Of a DNA stretch of 64,000 nt, positions 19,718-27,795 are shown piece after piece (positions within the stretch are counted from its first letter, which is position 1; each line of letters starts with the position of its first letter). The translations under genes were made by a program, and so were the position numbers. Origin of the DNA: Planococcus chinensis (lineage in GTDB: Bacteria > Bacillota > Bacilli > Bacillales_A > Planococcaceae); the NCBI RefSeq assembly GCF_020071995.1, contig NZ_JABWTK010000004.1, forward strand, positions 124,001 to 188,000, in the 5' to 3' direction. The notes beneath the pieces were generated by a model. The model was given only the letters and a program-made list of their open reading frames with translations, was not told the DNA's origin and made no database searches.

Positions 19718-20509
19718 TCATTTCTCTTTCGGCCGAAACGGCCGTTCTTTTTCGATCTTTTTCAAATATGTAACCAGCAGCTCCGCAATATTGTCATCAT
19801 GCGTCTCATAAAACGACCGTGCACCGACCGGATCTTCAATTTCGTTGAACACATGGCGCCCGTCCGGCAGCAGCAAAAAATCCACTCCGATGTAATCGCT
19901 GTTCAACGCCCGTGCAATTTTCAGCACATCTTGCTCCTGTGCAGCAGAAAGAATATACTTCTCAGCAGAACCGCCAAGCGAGTAGTTCGCCTTGAAGCCG
20001 TCCGCAGAACTCCGCTTCACAGCGCCGATCACTTCGTTGCCAATAACATAGGCCCGCACATCGGCCGTATGGTCCACCACTGACTGAAAAACGAGCGAAC
20101 AGGATTCAAACGGAATCTCATCTAAAGACGTTATCACTTCCACTTCCGTCCCGCCGTGCCCGTCCGCCGTCTTCACCACACAAGGAAACGCCGGCGCTTC
20201 CCGGTAAGTCGGAATTACCGGCACACCGAGCATCTGCAATAGTTGAAAGCTCTGCCATTTGTCATTGGCAATGCGGTTCACTTCGGCGCGGTTTACGAGA
20301 AACACACCATGGTCTTCAAGAAAACGGGCAGCTTCGGGACGGCGCACCCGGAACAGCACAAGCTGGCCCTGAAGAGTATCTGCTAAAACCGCCAGTCCGT
20401 CTTCGGTCCAATCATTCCATTGCACGAGCCGGAATTCCCCGAACTTCTGCAGTTCCTGGATAAACCCGGCGTTGCGAACTGCATCTTTCGTTTCGTATAA
20501 AACGATCAT
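19718..20509 (-). CDS. ATP-grasp ligase-like protein, second gene of pair
   Basis: 263 residues, RimK-like ATP-grasp organisation. The pre-ATP region has NRIANDKWQSFQLLQMLGVP. Next is the ATP-binding lysine segment CVVKTADGHGGTEVEV and DVRAYVIGNEVIGAVKR. The metal-binding end is VFNEIEDPVGARSF rather than the usual EVN. Family members make carboxylate-amine bonds through an acyl-phosphate, often adding amino acids to a protein, peptide or cofactor. It overlaps its partner by four bases (ATGA), so the two are co-translated. Substrate unknown; the altered metal-site motif suggests a specialised or structural subunit. Confidence 0.75.
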   Translation of the reverse strand: MIVLYETKDAVRNAGFIQELQKFGEFRLVQWNDWTEDGLAVLADTLQGQLVLFRVRRPEAARFLEDHGVFLVNRAEVNRIANDKWQSFQLLQMLGVPVIPTYREAPAFPCVVKTADGHGGTEVEVITSLDEIPFESCSLVFQSVVDHTADVRAYVIGNEVIGAVKRSSADGFKANYSLGGSAEKYILSAAQEQDVLKIARALNSDYIGVDFLLLPDGRHVFNEIEDPVGARSFYETHDDNIAELLVTYLKKIEKERPFRPKEK

Positions 20510-21369
20510 CGCAAGTCCTCCAATATATAAGCGATCATGGCATCCGCCACGTTGATACCGGTAACGTTCAGGATGTTACGGATATGGGCCGCGGCGTTCA
20601 CTTCACAGACAAGCGGTTCTTCATCCGTACCAAACAACAGATCCACGCCGGCAAAGACGGCACCAACAGCATCCGCTGCATCTAGTGCCAGCCGTTTCTG
20701 GGTTTCCGTCAAGTCGATAGGAGACGCCTTTCCGCCGTTTGTGATGTTTGCACGGAAATCCGTTTCCGAATGGCGGTACATCGAAGCTACAATTTCGCCG
20801 CCGACAATATTGACGCGGATGTCACGGCCGCGGCTCGAAGCGATAAACTCCTGAAACACAAAATCGACGCCGCGAAGCGATTCCACTTTTTCGTAAAAGG
20901 CCGCTTCATCTTCGATCAGATACACTTTCATGCCGAACGAGCCGTGGCCTTCTTTGATAATCATCGGAAACTTCAGCTCTTCGATGATCCGTTCAAAATA
21001 ACCGGATTCCAAAATCGAGAAATTCGGATACACTTTCGGCGCCACAATCGTCCGCGGCATTGGCAGTCCTCTTGCTGCTAACCGGATATACTGTGTGGCT
21101 TTATTGTCGCACAGGTCGATGATGGCCGGATCATTGTATACCGGAATCCCGTGGCTTTTCAGAAAATACCCAAGAAGGATGTCTTTATCGAGCAGCACCG
21201 CAAAATCGGGCAGCGCTGCATCATTCTTCAAATCCATTAAAATTTCATAATTCTTCATTATATATGTTTGAACACCGGCGCGTTCCGCTGCTTCTGCCAC
21301 CAGTTGCGCCTGGTCCGCGAATTTATCCGAAACCAAACTCCCGTTGTAGATCACCCAACATGTTTTCAT
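20506..21369 (-). CDS. RimK-like ATP-grasp ligase, first gene of pair
   Basis: 287 residues with the full RimK-type set: DNKATQYIRLAARGLPMPRT, the glycine loop MIIKEGHGSFGMKVYL near 135, FQEFIASSRGRDIRVNIVGG, DFRANITNGGKAS, and the metal-binding CEVNAAAHIRNILNVTGINV near 262. RimK enzymes add glutamate or other amino acids to proteins and cofactors. The gene is divergent from folC (start sites 75 bases apart), a folate polyglutamylation enzyme. That hints at, but does not prove, an amino-acid ligation in cofactor metabolism. Confidence 0.8.
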   Translation of the reverse strand: MKTCWVIYNGSLVSDKFADQAQLVAEAAERAGVQTYIMKNYEILMDLKNDAALPDFAVLLDKDILLGYFLKSHGIPVYNDPAIIDLCDNKATQYIRLAARGLPMPRTIVAPKVYPNFSILESGYFERIIEELKFPMIIKEGHGSFGMKVYLIEDEAAFYEKVESLRGVDFVFQEFIASSRGRDIRVNIVGGEIVASMYRHSETDFRANITNGGKASPIDLTETQKRLALDAADAVGAVFAGVDLLFGTDEEPLVCEVNAAAHIRNILNVTGINVADAMIAYILEDLR

Positions 21370-21443
21370 TTCTACTCCACCTTCATGCTATAATTAACTT
21401 AAAAAAAGTGTATCACGTTTACCGGGGAAGGAAGGCCGAAATC

Positions 21444-22640
21444 ATGATTAATGGACTCAATTTCTACAAGAAAAAATGGAACATCCAGACGGATGCTTCA
21501 ATCAAACCAGGTCTTCAAGCCATTACAGCCGCACTTGCGGAATTAAACAACCCTCATCAAAACATCAGCTTTATACATATTGCCGGCACGAACGGAAAAG
21601 GTTCGACCGGTGCTTTCCTTTCTGCCATCCTGCGCAAGCACGGACTGACCGTGGGCAATTTCTTCTCGCCAGGGATCGAAGACCTGCACGACCAGATCCA
21701 GGTGGACGGAAAAGCCGTAACTGAAGAAGACATGGATCAGGCAATGGCACGGTTGGCCAATATCAAAACCCCGCTGACCGATTTTGAATTATTGACAGCT
21801 GCAGCGTTTCTAATTTTCGAACAGCAAAAACCGGATATCGCCATCATTGAAGCAGGGATGGGCGGGCGCTTCGACAGCACGAACGTCATCAATCCGATAC
21901 TTTCGATCATCACGTCGATTTCCTATGAACACACGGCTTTTTTGGGCGATACGCTGGAAAATATTGCTTGGCATAAAGCGGGAATTATAAAAAAATGGAA
22001 ACCAATCATCATCGGCAATTTGCCAAAAGCGGCGGAACGAGTCATTCGGGAGGAAGCAGATTCCTTGCACGCCGAATTGATTCGGCCCCAGAAACAAATC
22101 AACACCGAACTGAAACTGAAAGGCCGGCATCAAAAAGAAAATGCCGGCTTGGCGCTCGAAGCGGCGAAAGAAATACTGCTGCTGAAATTCAACCACAACT
22201 TAGCAGAAACGGCGCTGGCTTCGGCATTCATTCCGTTCCGCTTTGAAGAAATCTACCCGAACCTCATCATGGACGGCGCACACAACGAAGCAAGCGTCAG
22301 TGCGCTTGTTGATACGATCAAAGAAGTTTATCCCGATAAAAAGATTCATATCGTGATGGCGCTGATGAAAGATAAAGCATACGCCAATATCCTGGAGCAG
22401 CTGGAAACAATTAGCGATCATTTTACGTTTATCGACTTTGACAATGAACGCGCGTTGCCTGCCAAAATTTTGTTTACAGAAAGTAGAAGTAAAATAAAGA
22501 CAATTATAACTAATTGTGATATATTACCTGTATCTAATAAAGAAGAAGTGACAATAGTCACGGGTTCTCTTTATTTACTGTCCGCACTTCGAAACAATCA
22601 TTTCAGCATGTTCAAGAACTACCAAGAACCTGTTGAGTGA
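21444..22640 (+). CDS. folC: Folylpolyglutamate synthase / dihydrofolate synthase
   Basis: Mur-ligase-family enzyme that adds glutamates to folates; 398 residues from ATG 21444, slightly short for FolC. The P-loop GTNGKGST is at 48-55; GMGGRFDSTNV and SYEHTAFLGDT mark the central domain; MDGAHNEASV starts the C-terminal domain. GGGGAAGGAAGG precedes the ATG. An in-frame open stretch reaches back to 21264, but that part is antisense to the divergent ligase gene and not FolC-like. The valS-folC neighbourhood is conserved in Bacillus. Confidence 0.92.
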   Translation: MINGLNFYKKKWNIQTDASIKPGLQAITAALAELNNPHQNISFIHIAGTNGKGSTGAFLSAILRKHGLTVGNFFSPGIEDLHDQIQVDGKAVTEEDMDQAMARLANIKTPLTDFELLTAAAFLIFEQQKPDIAIIEAGMGGRFDSTNVINPILSIITSISYEHTAFLGDTLENIAWHKAGIIKKWKPIIIGNLPKAAERVIREEADSLHAELIRPQKQINTELKLKGRHQKENAGLALEAAKEILLLKFNHNLAETALASAFIPFRFEEIYPNLIMDGAHNEASVSALVDTIKEVYPDKKIHIVMALMKDKAYANILEQLETISDHFTFIDFDNERALPAKILFTESRSKIKTIITNCDILPVSNKEEVTIVTGSLYLLSALRNNHFSMFKNYQEPVE

Positions 22641-22681
22641 GAAAGAAAGCTGCTTTTACAGACTTACAGGGAGGTGAAGAA

Positions 22682-24385
22682 ATGACGCGAATCAGCAAAA
22701 ACAGCTGGGCTTTATGGATTGTCTGGCTGCTGCTTGTGCCGCCGGGACTGTATTTGATCTACCAAATCTTTCCCCCGCCTCAAATAGAACCTTGGCATTT
22801 ATCGGCATACATCCTGTTTTTTGTTCTCACCTGCCTGATGCCGATGAACATCAACGGGGCTTCGACCTATCTCGTCCAGTGGGTGACAATCGCCGTCTTC
22901 CTGAAATACGGCATCTTCGTTGAAATCTTGATCTCGCAGTTGACGATGCTGATTGTCATGGTCAGAAGCCGGACCGACGAACCGCTGACGATGCGGATTC
23001 CGTTTAACTCGATTATGTTTTTCATGATTTCCTGTTTTTCAGGGCTTGCCTATCTCGGGGCTGGCGGACAAATCGGTTCACTGAATTTGCTGCACATCCT
23101 GTTTTACGGTTTGATCTTCCAATTGGTATCCGTTTCAGCCAATCAGATCATTTACTACTCATATGACCGCTTGACCGGCAATAAAGTGAAATTCTTCTCC
23201 GTCGATGCCTTATGGGATCTTGCGCTGACGCTCATCATCTTCCCGTATGCGATTGCGTTATACATTTCGGAAGCCTATATCGGCATTCCGGCGCTGCTCC
23301 TTCTCGGCATTCCGTTCCTGATCATGACCGCTGTGATGAAGCTTTACAACAACAGTCAATTAATCAATAACGATTTGCAAAGGGCAGGGGAAATCGGCCA
23401 TCAGCTGGCGGCCCGGCTGACGACCGATGAAGTGCTCGACCAATTCGTCATTCAGGTTTCCGATATGTTCAAATCGGACTATACGTATGTCATCGATTAC
23501 CGCGACAGCAATTTGCTCATGCTCCGGATGTTCGAATACCAGGAGTTCCAAAAACTGAGCATTCCGCCGGTTCGCTATTACAAAGGCATCGCCGGTAATG
23601 TCATTCTGTCGAATACGCCTATTTTTTACAATAAAAAAAGCGAATGGCAGGATATCGTGACGGGCTATCTGCCGATTGATTCAGAAAGCATCATGTGCAT
23701 GCCGATTTCCCGCAATAACCGCATTGAGGGTGTCCTGATGCTGGCATCCCGAAAGAAATACGCATTCAAGAACCACCAATTAAAAATACTGGATATTTTG
23801 AGTGCCTATTTCGCGGTATCGCTTGAAAAAGCCGGCTACGTCCAAAAAGCGATCGCCACCAGCGAACGCTGTGGCTTGACCAAACTATACAATTACCGCT
23901 ACCTGGATCAGGCGCTTGAGAGGAGCATGGACAAAGTAAAGTCGGGTGCCGTTAAAAACCTGTCACTCGTCATGATAGACATCGACCATTTTAAAGGAAT
24001 CAATGACAGGTACGGCCATCAAAGTGGCAACGACATCCTTGTCGAGCTGGCGCGGATCCTAGAAGCGGAAGTCGGGAAAGAAGGAATCGTCGCACGCTAC
24101 GGCGGCGAAGAATTTGTCGTCGTATTCGAAGGCTACAGCAAAGACCTGACGCTGCTGTTTGCCGAAGGGCTGCGCAAGAAAATCGAAAAGCACGGTTTCC
24201 GAATCCAGCAGGACCTGGACGCAGTGCGTTCACTTGAAACAATCCATATTACGTTAAGCATCGGGGTCTCGACCGCCCCTGATGACAGCGACGAACCGAA
24301 CGCTTTGCTGCGGAATGCAGACCGCGCATTGTATATCGGAGCCAAACAGGCAGGGCGTAACAAAGTTGCTGCCTACGCCAAATAA
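22682..24385 (+). CDS. Membrane-bound diguanylate cyclase (5-6 TM, GAF, GGDEF)
   Basis: 567 residues. The N-terminal 200 residues hold five or six hydrophobic helices (MASE-like sensor). A GAF-type domain follows at about 245-390 and then a C-terminal GGDEF domain with the active-site loop GGEEF at 474-478 in ARYGGEEFVVVFEG. The RxxD product-inhibition site expected five residues upstream is GKEG here, so feedback inhibition is probably absent. It makes cyclic di-GMP. GGGAGGTGA (22668-22676) fixes ATG 22682 rather than 22637. It stands just ahead of the type IV pilus genes. Confidence 0.9.
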   Translation: MTRISKNSWALWIVWLLLVPPGLYLIYQIFPPPQIEPWHLSAYILFFVLTCLMPMNINGASTYLVQWVTIAVFLKYGIFVEILISQLTMLIVMVRSRTDEPLTMRIPFNSIMFFMISCFSGLAYLGAGGQIGSLNLLHILFYGLIFQLVSVSANQIIYYSYDRLTGNKVKFFSVDALWDLALTLIIFPYAIALYISEAYIGIPALLLLGIPFLIMTAVMKLYNNSQLINNDLQRAGEIGHQLAARLTTDEVLDQFVIQVSDMFKSDYTYVIDYRDSNLLMLRMFEYQEFQKLSIPPVRYYKGIAGNVILSNTPIFYNKKSEWQDIVTGYLPIDSESIMCMPISRNNRIEGVLMLASRKKYAFKNHQLKILDILSAYFAVSLEKAGYVQKAIATSERCGLTKLYNYRYLDQALERSMDKVKSGAVKNLSLVMIDIDHFKGINDRYGHQSGNDILVELARILEAEVGKEGIVARYGGEEFVVVFEGYSKDLTLLFAEGLRKKIEKHGFRIQQDLDAVRSLETIHITLSIGVSTAPDDSDEPNALLRNADRALYIGAKQAGRNKVAAYAK

Positions 24386-24387
24386 GG

Positions 24388-24425
24388 CTGTGAAGCGATT
24401 TTAAATCGTTTCACGGTCTTTTTTA
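24388..24425 (+). terminator. Intrinsic terminator after the diguanylate cyclase
   Basis: TGTGAAGCGAT, short AT loop, ATCGTTTCACG followed by a T-rich run. It separates the cyclase from the pilus operon. Downstream bases 24430-24600 are very AT-rich, with no confident promoter although TATAAT occurs at 24525. Confidence 0.75.
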
Positions 24426-24607
24426 CTATATTAAACACTTTTTAAAAATAGAATATTGGTAAAAAGATTATATTTTACTGTAAATAAGTGGTGCCAAATT
24501 GTAGATAAAATGTAATAATAGGCTTATAATACCGTTTAGACTTAAATACAGCTTTAAATGTAAAATTAAGGAATAAAAACACTACTATATTAAGTAGGAG
24601 GATGGAA

Positions 24608-25162
24608 ATGAAAAAGTACGGGAATGAAAAAGGTCTAACCTTGATTGAAGTGCTTGCTTCCCTTGTCATTTTTGGCATCCTATTTACTAGCATCATAACC
24701 ATTTTTCCGCAAATGACGCTTTTTAACAATAAGACTGAAGCAAAATTGGACACAATGAACTTGGTGAAGCAGGAAATGGCGAAAATCGTGTCAGAAGAAA
24801 AATGGAAAGGCAAAAGGGACGCCAGCGACGCTTCCGTATATGAAACTTTCCTAATGAAACTTCCGATTGAGATGACTAATATTCCAGCGCAAGATGGGAC
24901 ATATTCTTATATAGAAGATACTGCTAACTCGAACACAGCTTTTGTAAGGTTTAAAAAAGGCGGGGAATATCAATATGAAGCAGATGTTTACCTGAATTGT
25001 GAACCTTTTCAGCCTTCTTCGGCAACAGTCAACTTGCCTTGTGAGGACCCCAGCTTGACCCAATTATACAAAGTACACCTTAAAGTGTTTAAAGACAATC
25101 AATTGAGCAGTGAAACTTTTTCCTATATTAAATTTTCTGTAGAAAAGCCAGGTGAATCATAA
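24608..25162 (+). CDS. Type IV minor prepilin 1 (GspI/PilV-like)
   Basis: 184 residues. Class-III signal: a short basic leader MKKYGNEKG cleaved before LTLIEVLASLVIFGI, with the conserved Glu5. After the hydrophobic helix comes a roughly 150-residue globular domain with two cysteines in NCEPFQPSSATVNLPCED, a likely disulfide loop. ATG 24608 has GGAGG at a proper distance; ATG 24602 is too close. First gene of the pilus operon; the next prepilin starts one base after its stop. Base composition is more AT-rich than the surroundings. Confidence 0.85.
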   Translation: MKKYGNEKGLTLIEVLASLVIFGILFTSIITIFPQMTLFNNKTEAKLDTMNLVKQEMAKIVSEEKWKGKRDASDASVYETFLMKLPIEMTNIPAQDGTYSYIEDTANSNTAFVRFKKGGEYQYEADVYLNCEPFQPSSATVNLPCEDPSLTQLYKVHLKVFKDNQLSSETFSYIKFSVEKPGES

Positions 25163-25163
25163 G

Positions 25164-25631
25164 ATGAAATTAAATCAAAAAGGAATAACGCTTGTCGAAC
25201 TGATTGCCGCATTGGCCCTTGTCTCATTAATAGCCGGAATCGGCTGGACAGCTCTTTCAATCGGTATGAAGCATTCTGCATTAGAAAATAATAAAACGCG
25301 CTTGCAACAAGAAGCGAATATCATTATCACTGCTTTATCAAATGCACATCGCCAAAATGATTCATATATATTAAGGTACGATGCAAATAACCAGCTTGAA
25401 ATTCAGGTCTGTCCAGATGCGGCTACATGCAATACATCGACAGCCCCTTTTATGCGGGTATCGAGCAGCAATCATAATTTTACAGGCACTAAATTAAAAG
25501 ATGCTAAATTTGACGGAAATTCGGATGGGCCGGTCCTAATTGAACCTAAAAAAACTCATGCAAACTTTAGTTTACAACTTGATGGCAAAGTAACTGTTAA
25601 TACAACTTTTACACGAATAATAACGGACTAG
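25164..25631 (+). CDS. Type IV minor prepilin 2
   Basis: 155 residues: leader MKLNQKG, then ITLVELIAALALVSLIAG with Glu5. A cysteine pair lies in QVCPDAATCN. AGGTGA (25150-25155) serves ATG 25164; the GTG at 25152 is part of that site. Likely part of a tip complex with its neighbours. No specific orthologue recognised. Confidence 0.82.
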   Translation: MKLNQKGITLVELIAALALVSLIAGIGWTALSIGMKHSALENNKTRLQQEANIIITALSNAHRQNDSYILRYDANNQLEIQVCPDAATCNTSTAPFMRVSSSNHNFTGTKLKDAKFDGNSDGPVLIEPKKTHANFSLQLDGKVTVNTTFTRIITD

Positions 25632-25649
25632 TTGATGGGGGCAGGATAA

Positions 25650-27188
25650 ATGAAATATATAAAAAACAAACATGGATATGCCTTGGTAATCGTTTTATTA
25701 GTGATTGTTTTATTTCTAGGGATATCTGCCACCTTTATTGCAGGATCGTTAAATCATGCTGCTCAAGAAAAAACAGTGGATACGTCGAATCATGCCGTAG
25801 CAGCTGCGGAAATGGGCACGCTGTACTTTACATCAGATTTCGAGCGGGAGCTTAAAATTATCAAACAAGAAGTTTCCGAACAAACTCAATTAAAGCTGAA
25901 TGAATTGATTGACTGCATCAAGGCGCCGATGGGAACCGCTTGCGATACACCTCAAAAGCGGACAGCTTGGGAGCAGAAAATAGATGGAGAAATGAGAACC
26001 CTATATATTAATGAAGTTCTGGCTAAAGTAAATGCATTAAATAGTTTGACAGCTCAATCCGATCCTTTTTCCACAGGGCAAATTGATTATTCTGTCCAAT
26101 CTGCTGTAGCGACAAATAGAAATGCCGATAAGCTAGATGTTAACGATAGTTCAGTTGCGGATAAAAAAGTGAAAAGCATTGAAGTGAAGCTGGACGTAAT
26201 AGGGACGGCTGAAAGTATCAATAAAGACTTGACCGCAACTTTTGATATTAACGTGCCGGACACGTTTTTAAATGCAGATGAAGCATTAAAAGTAGATACG
26301 ATCCTAATTCAACTTGACGAGGATTTAACTTATGAGAAAATCTTCACTTTAAATCCTCCAACTAAATCATGTGCGACCTTATTGGCTGAAGTGAAAGCAA
26401 ATACTGCTGCTGCCCCATACGAATGCGTATCCAAAACTGGAGAAAAACTGAATGCTTTCATAACTGACATCAAAGCAGCACATCTGGATCCGAAAGATTT
26501 CCGGGTTTATACCACTGATTTTACAGGCTACGTCTGCACCACCAATTGCAATAACCTGGATTTCCAAGGCATCAGCATAGTGGTTCAGGAGGGAGATGCG
26601 AACGCCTTCAACAATATGAACAATCTCGTCAATGCGAACCTGATTATTAACGGAAAGCTGGATGCTGGAAACAACCTAATCAATCTGGGGAAAAATGGCG
26701 TGAAACAGACCATTATTGTCAAAGAGCTGAGTGTGGATGTTAATATCAAAAATTTGTATTACACAAACTTCCTGGTTCTGGGCTATGAAAATCCTGTGAC
26801 GGAATCAGAAAAAGCAAGTATTGATTGGAAAAATCATATCGAAGTCTCTAATTTCTCACATTTTTGCATCGATATCGACCGGATATCACAAACCGACCTG
26901 GACAGGCTTTCAAAAGAAATCGAGTTTTCAGAAGGCGGCAAGCTTTCTTACTACTCAAAAGACCCGAGCAAGACTTTCACCTTGAAAAACCCGAACGGAA
27001 CACCGCGTACAACGAAAGTAGATAATCAGACGCGTGATATGACAGCTTTGTATGTAGTCAGAGAAGACACGTATTCCACATTTTTAAAGAATTGCGGGGT
27101 CACTTTAAAGAACACGAAAACAGTGACAACAGATGTTTCGGTTCCGAATCCGATTAATACGGATTTTGATTTCGAGGTGGAGTATTAA
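25650..27188 (+). CDS. Large PilX/GspK-like minor prepilin
   Basis: 512 residues. The leader MKYIKNKHG is followed by YALVIVLLVIVLFLGISATF, a prepilin-type hydrophobic helix lacking Glu5, as in PilX and GspK proteins that cap the pilus. The large extracellular part has clustered cysteines (DCIKAPMGTACD, TKSCAT with YECVS, YVCTTNCNN, then single Cys near 412 and 490). This suggests several disulfides. It is Lys/Asn/Asp-rich and AT-rich in DNA. Function as tip or adhesin is inferred from position and lack of Glu5. Confidence 0.7.
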   Translation: MKYIKNKHGYALVIVLLVIVLFLGISATFIAGSLNHAAQEKTVDTSNHAVAAAEMGTLYFTSDFERELKIIKQEVSEQTQLKLNELIDCIKAPMGTACDTPQKRTAWEQKIDGEMRTLYINEVLAKVNALNSLTAQSDPFSTGQIDYSVQSAVATNRNADKLDVNDSSVADKKVKSIEVKLDVIGTAESINKDLTATFDINVPDTFLNADEALKVDTILIQLDEDLTYEKIFTLNPPTKSCATLLAEVKANTAAAPYECVSKTGEKLNAFITDIKAAHLDPKDFRVYTTDFTGYVCTTNCNNLDFQGISIVVQEGDANAFNNMNNLVNANLIINGKLDAGNNLINLGKNGVKQTIIVKELSVDVNIKNLYYTNFLVLGYENPVTESEKASIDWKNHIEVSNFSHFCIDIDRISQTDLDRLSKEIEFSEGGKLSYYSKDPSKTFTLKNPNGTPRTTKVDNQTRDMTALYVVREDTYSTFLKNCGVTLKNTKTVTTDVSVPNPINTDFDFEVEY

Positions 27189-27237
27189 GCTTTATTTTTT
27201 TCAGCTAAAGTTTTTCACATGATTAGGGGGTCACAAT

Positions 27238-27795
27238 TTGATACGCTTATTATTTTTACTCATTATCGCGGCTATAATACTGCCGCTTGCTTATTTCGGC
27301 TTTAAAACCATACCGCTCGCCAGAAGAATGACTTTGGCCGGCGGAGCGCTTGCCGCTGCCGCCGTAGCACTATTCATGCAATCCAGTTTTGCCTGGTATT
27401 TACCGGTGCTTGCACTGGTCGGCATTTCGCTTTTATCGAGCCTTCTTTATATGAAGCAACTGGAAAAAGAAGAGCTGGCAAAACAACAGGATGCCGAAGA
27501 GCGGAAAGCGCGCCGGAAAGAATTGCTTGCTCCAGCAGCCACTACACCGCCTGCCATAAAGGCGGAACCCGTTAAAGATACGGAACCGATCAAAGAGCGC
27601 GAAACGGTGAAGGCACCTGAAACCATCAAAGTGCCGGAAAAGATCATCATGCCGGAAACAGTGAAAATGCCGGATCTGAAAAAAGAACCGGAGCCTGTGA
27701 AGGAACCGGAACGCATCAAAGAACTTGTCGGCGCGAAACCGTTCGGCATGCAATCGATTAAACCAGTCGGGAAGGAAGATCAAGGTGGACAATAA
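27238..27795 (+). CDS. Small membrane protein with a Pro-Glu/Lys repeat tail
   Basis: 185 residues from TTG 27238, with AGGGGGT ten bases upstream. Two N-terminal hydrophobic segments (about 1-20 and 30-66) are followed by a basic Lys/Glu helix and then a low-complexity tail. In that tail short units such as EPVK, ETVK and EKIIMPETVKMP recur (about 100-165). It overlaps the next gene by eleven bases, implying linked function. I recognise no family. It could be a spacer or anchor for the pilus machinery at the membrane. Confidence 0.6.
   Translation: MIRLLFLLIIAAIILPLAYFGFKTIPLARRMTLAGGALAAAAVALFMQSSFAWYLPVLALVGISLLSSLLYMKQLEKEELAKQQDAEERKARRKELLAPAATTPPAIKAEPVKDTEPIKERETVKAPETIKVPEKIIMPETVKMPDLKKEPEPVKEPERIKELVGAKPFGMQSIKPVGKEDQGGQ

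Noticed and set aside
19567-19773. 68-codon plus-strand frame between adh and the ATP-grasp genes
   Set aside because: It runs through the minus-strand terminator and into the ligase gene, with no start signal.
21264-21443. 60-residue N-terminal extension of FolC
   Set aside because: It is antisense to the divergent ligase gene, does not look like FolC, and a strong ribosome site precedes ATG 21444.
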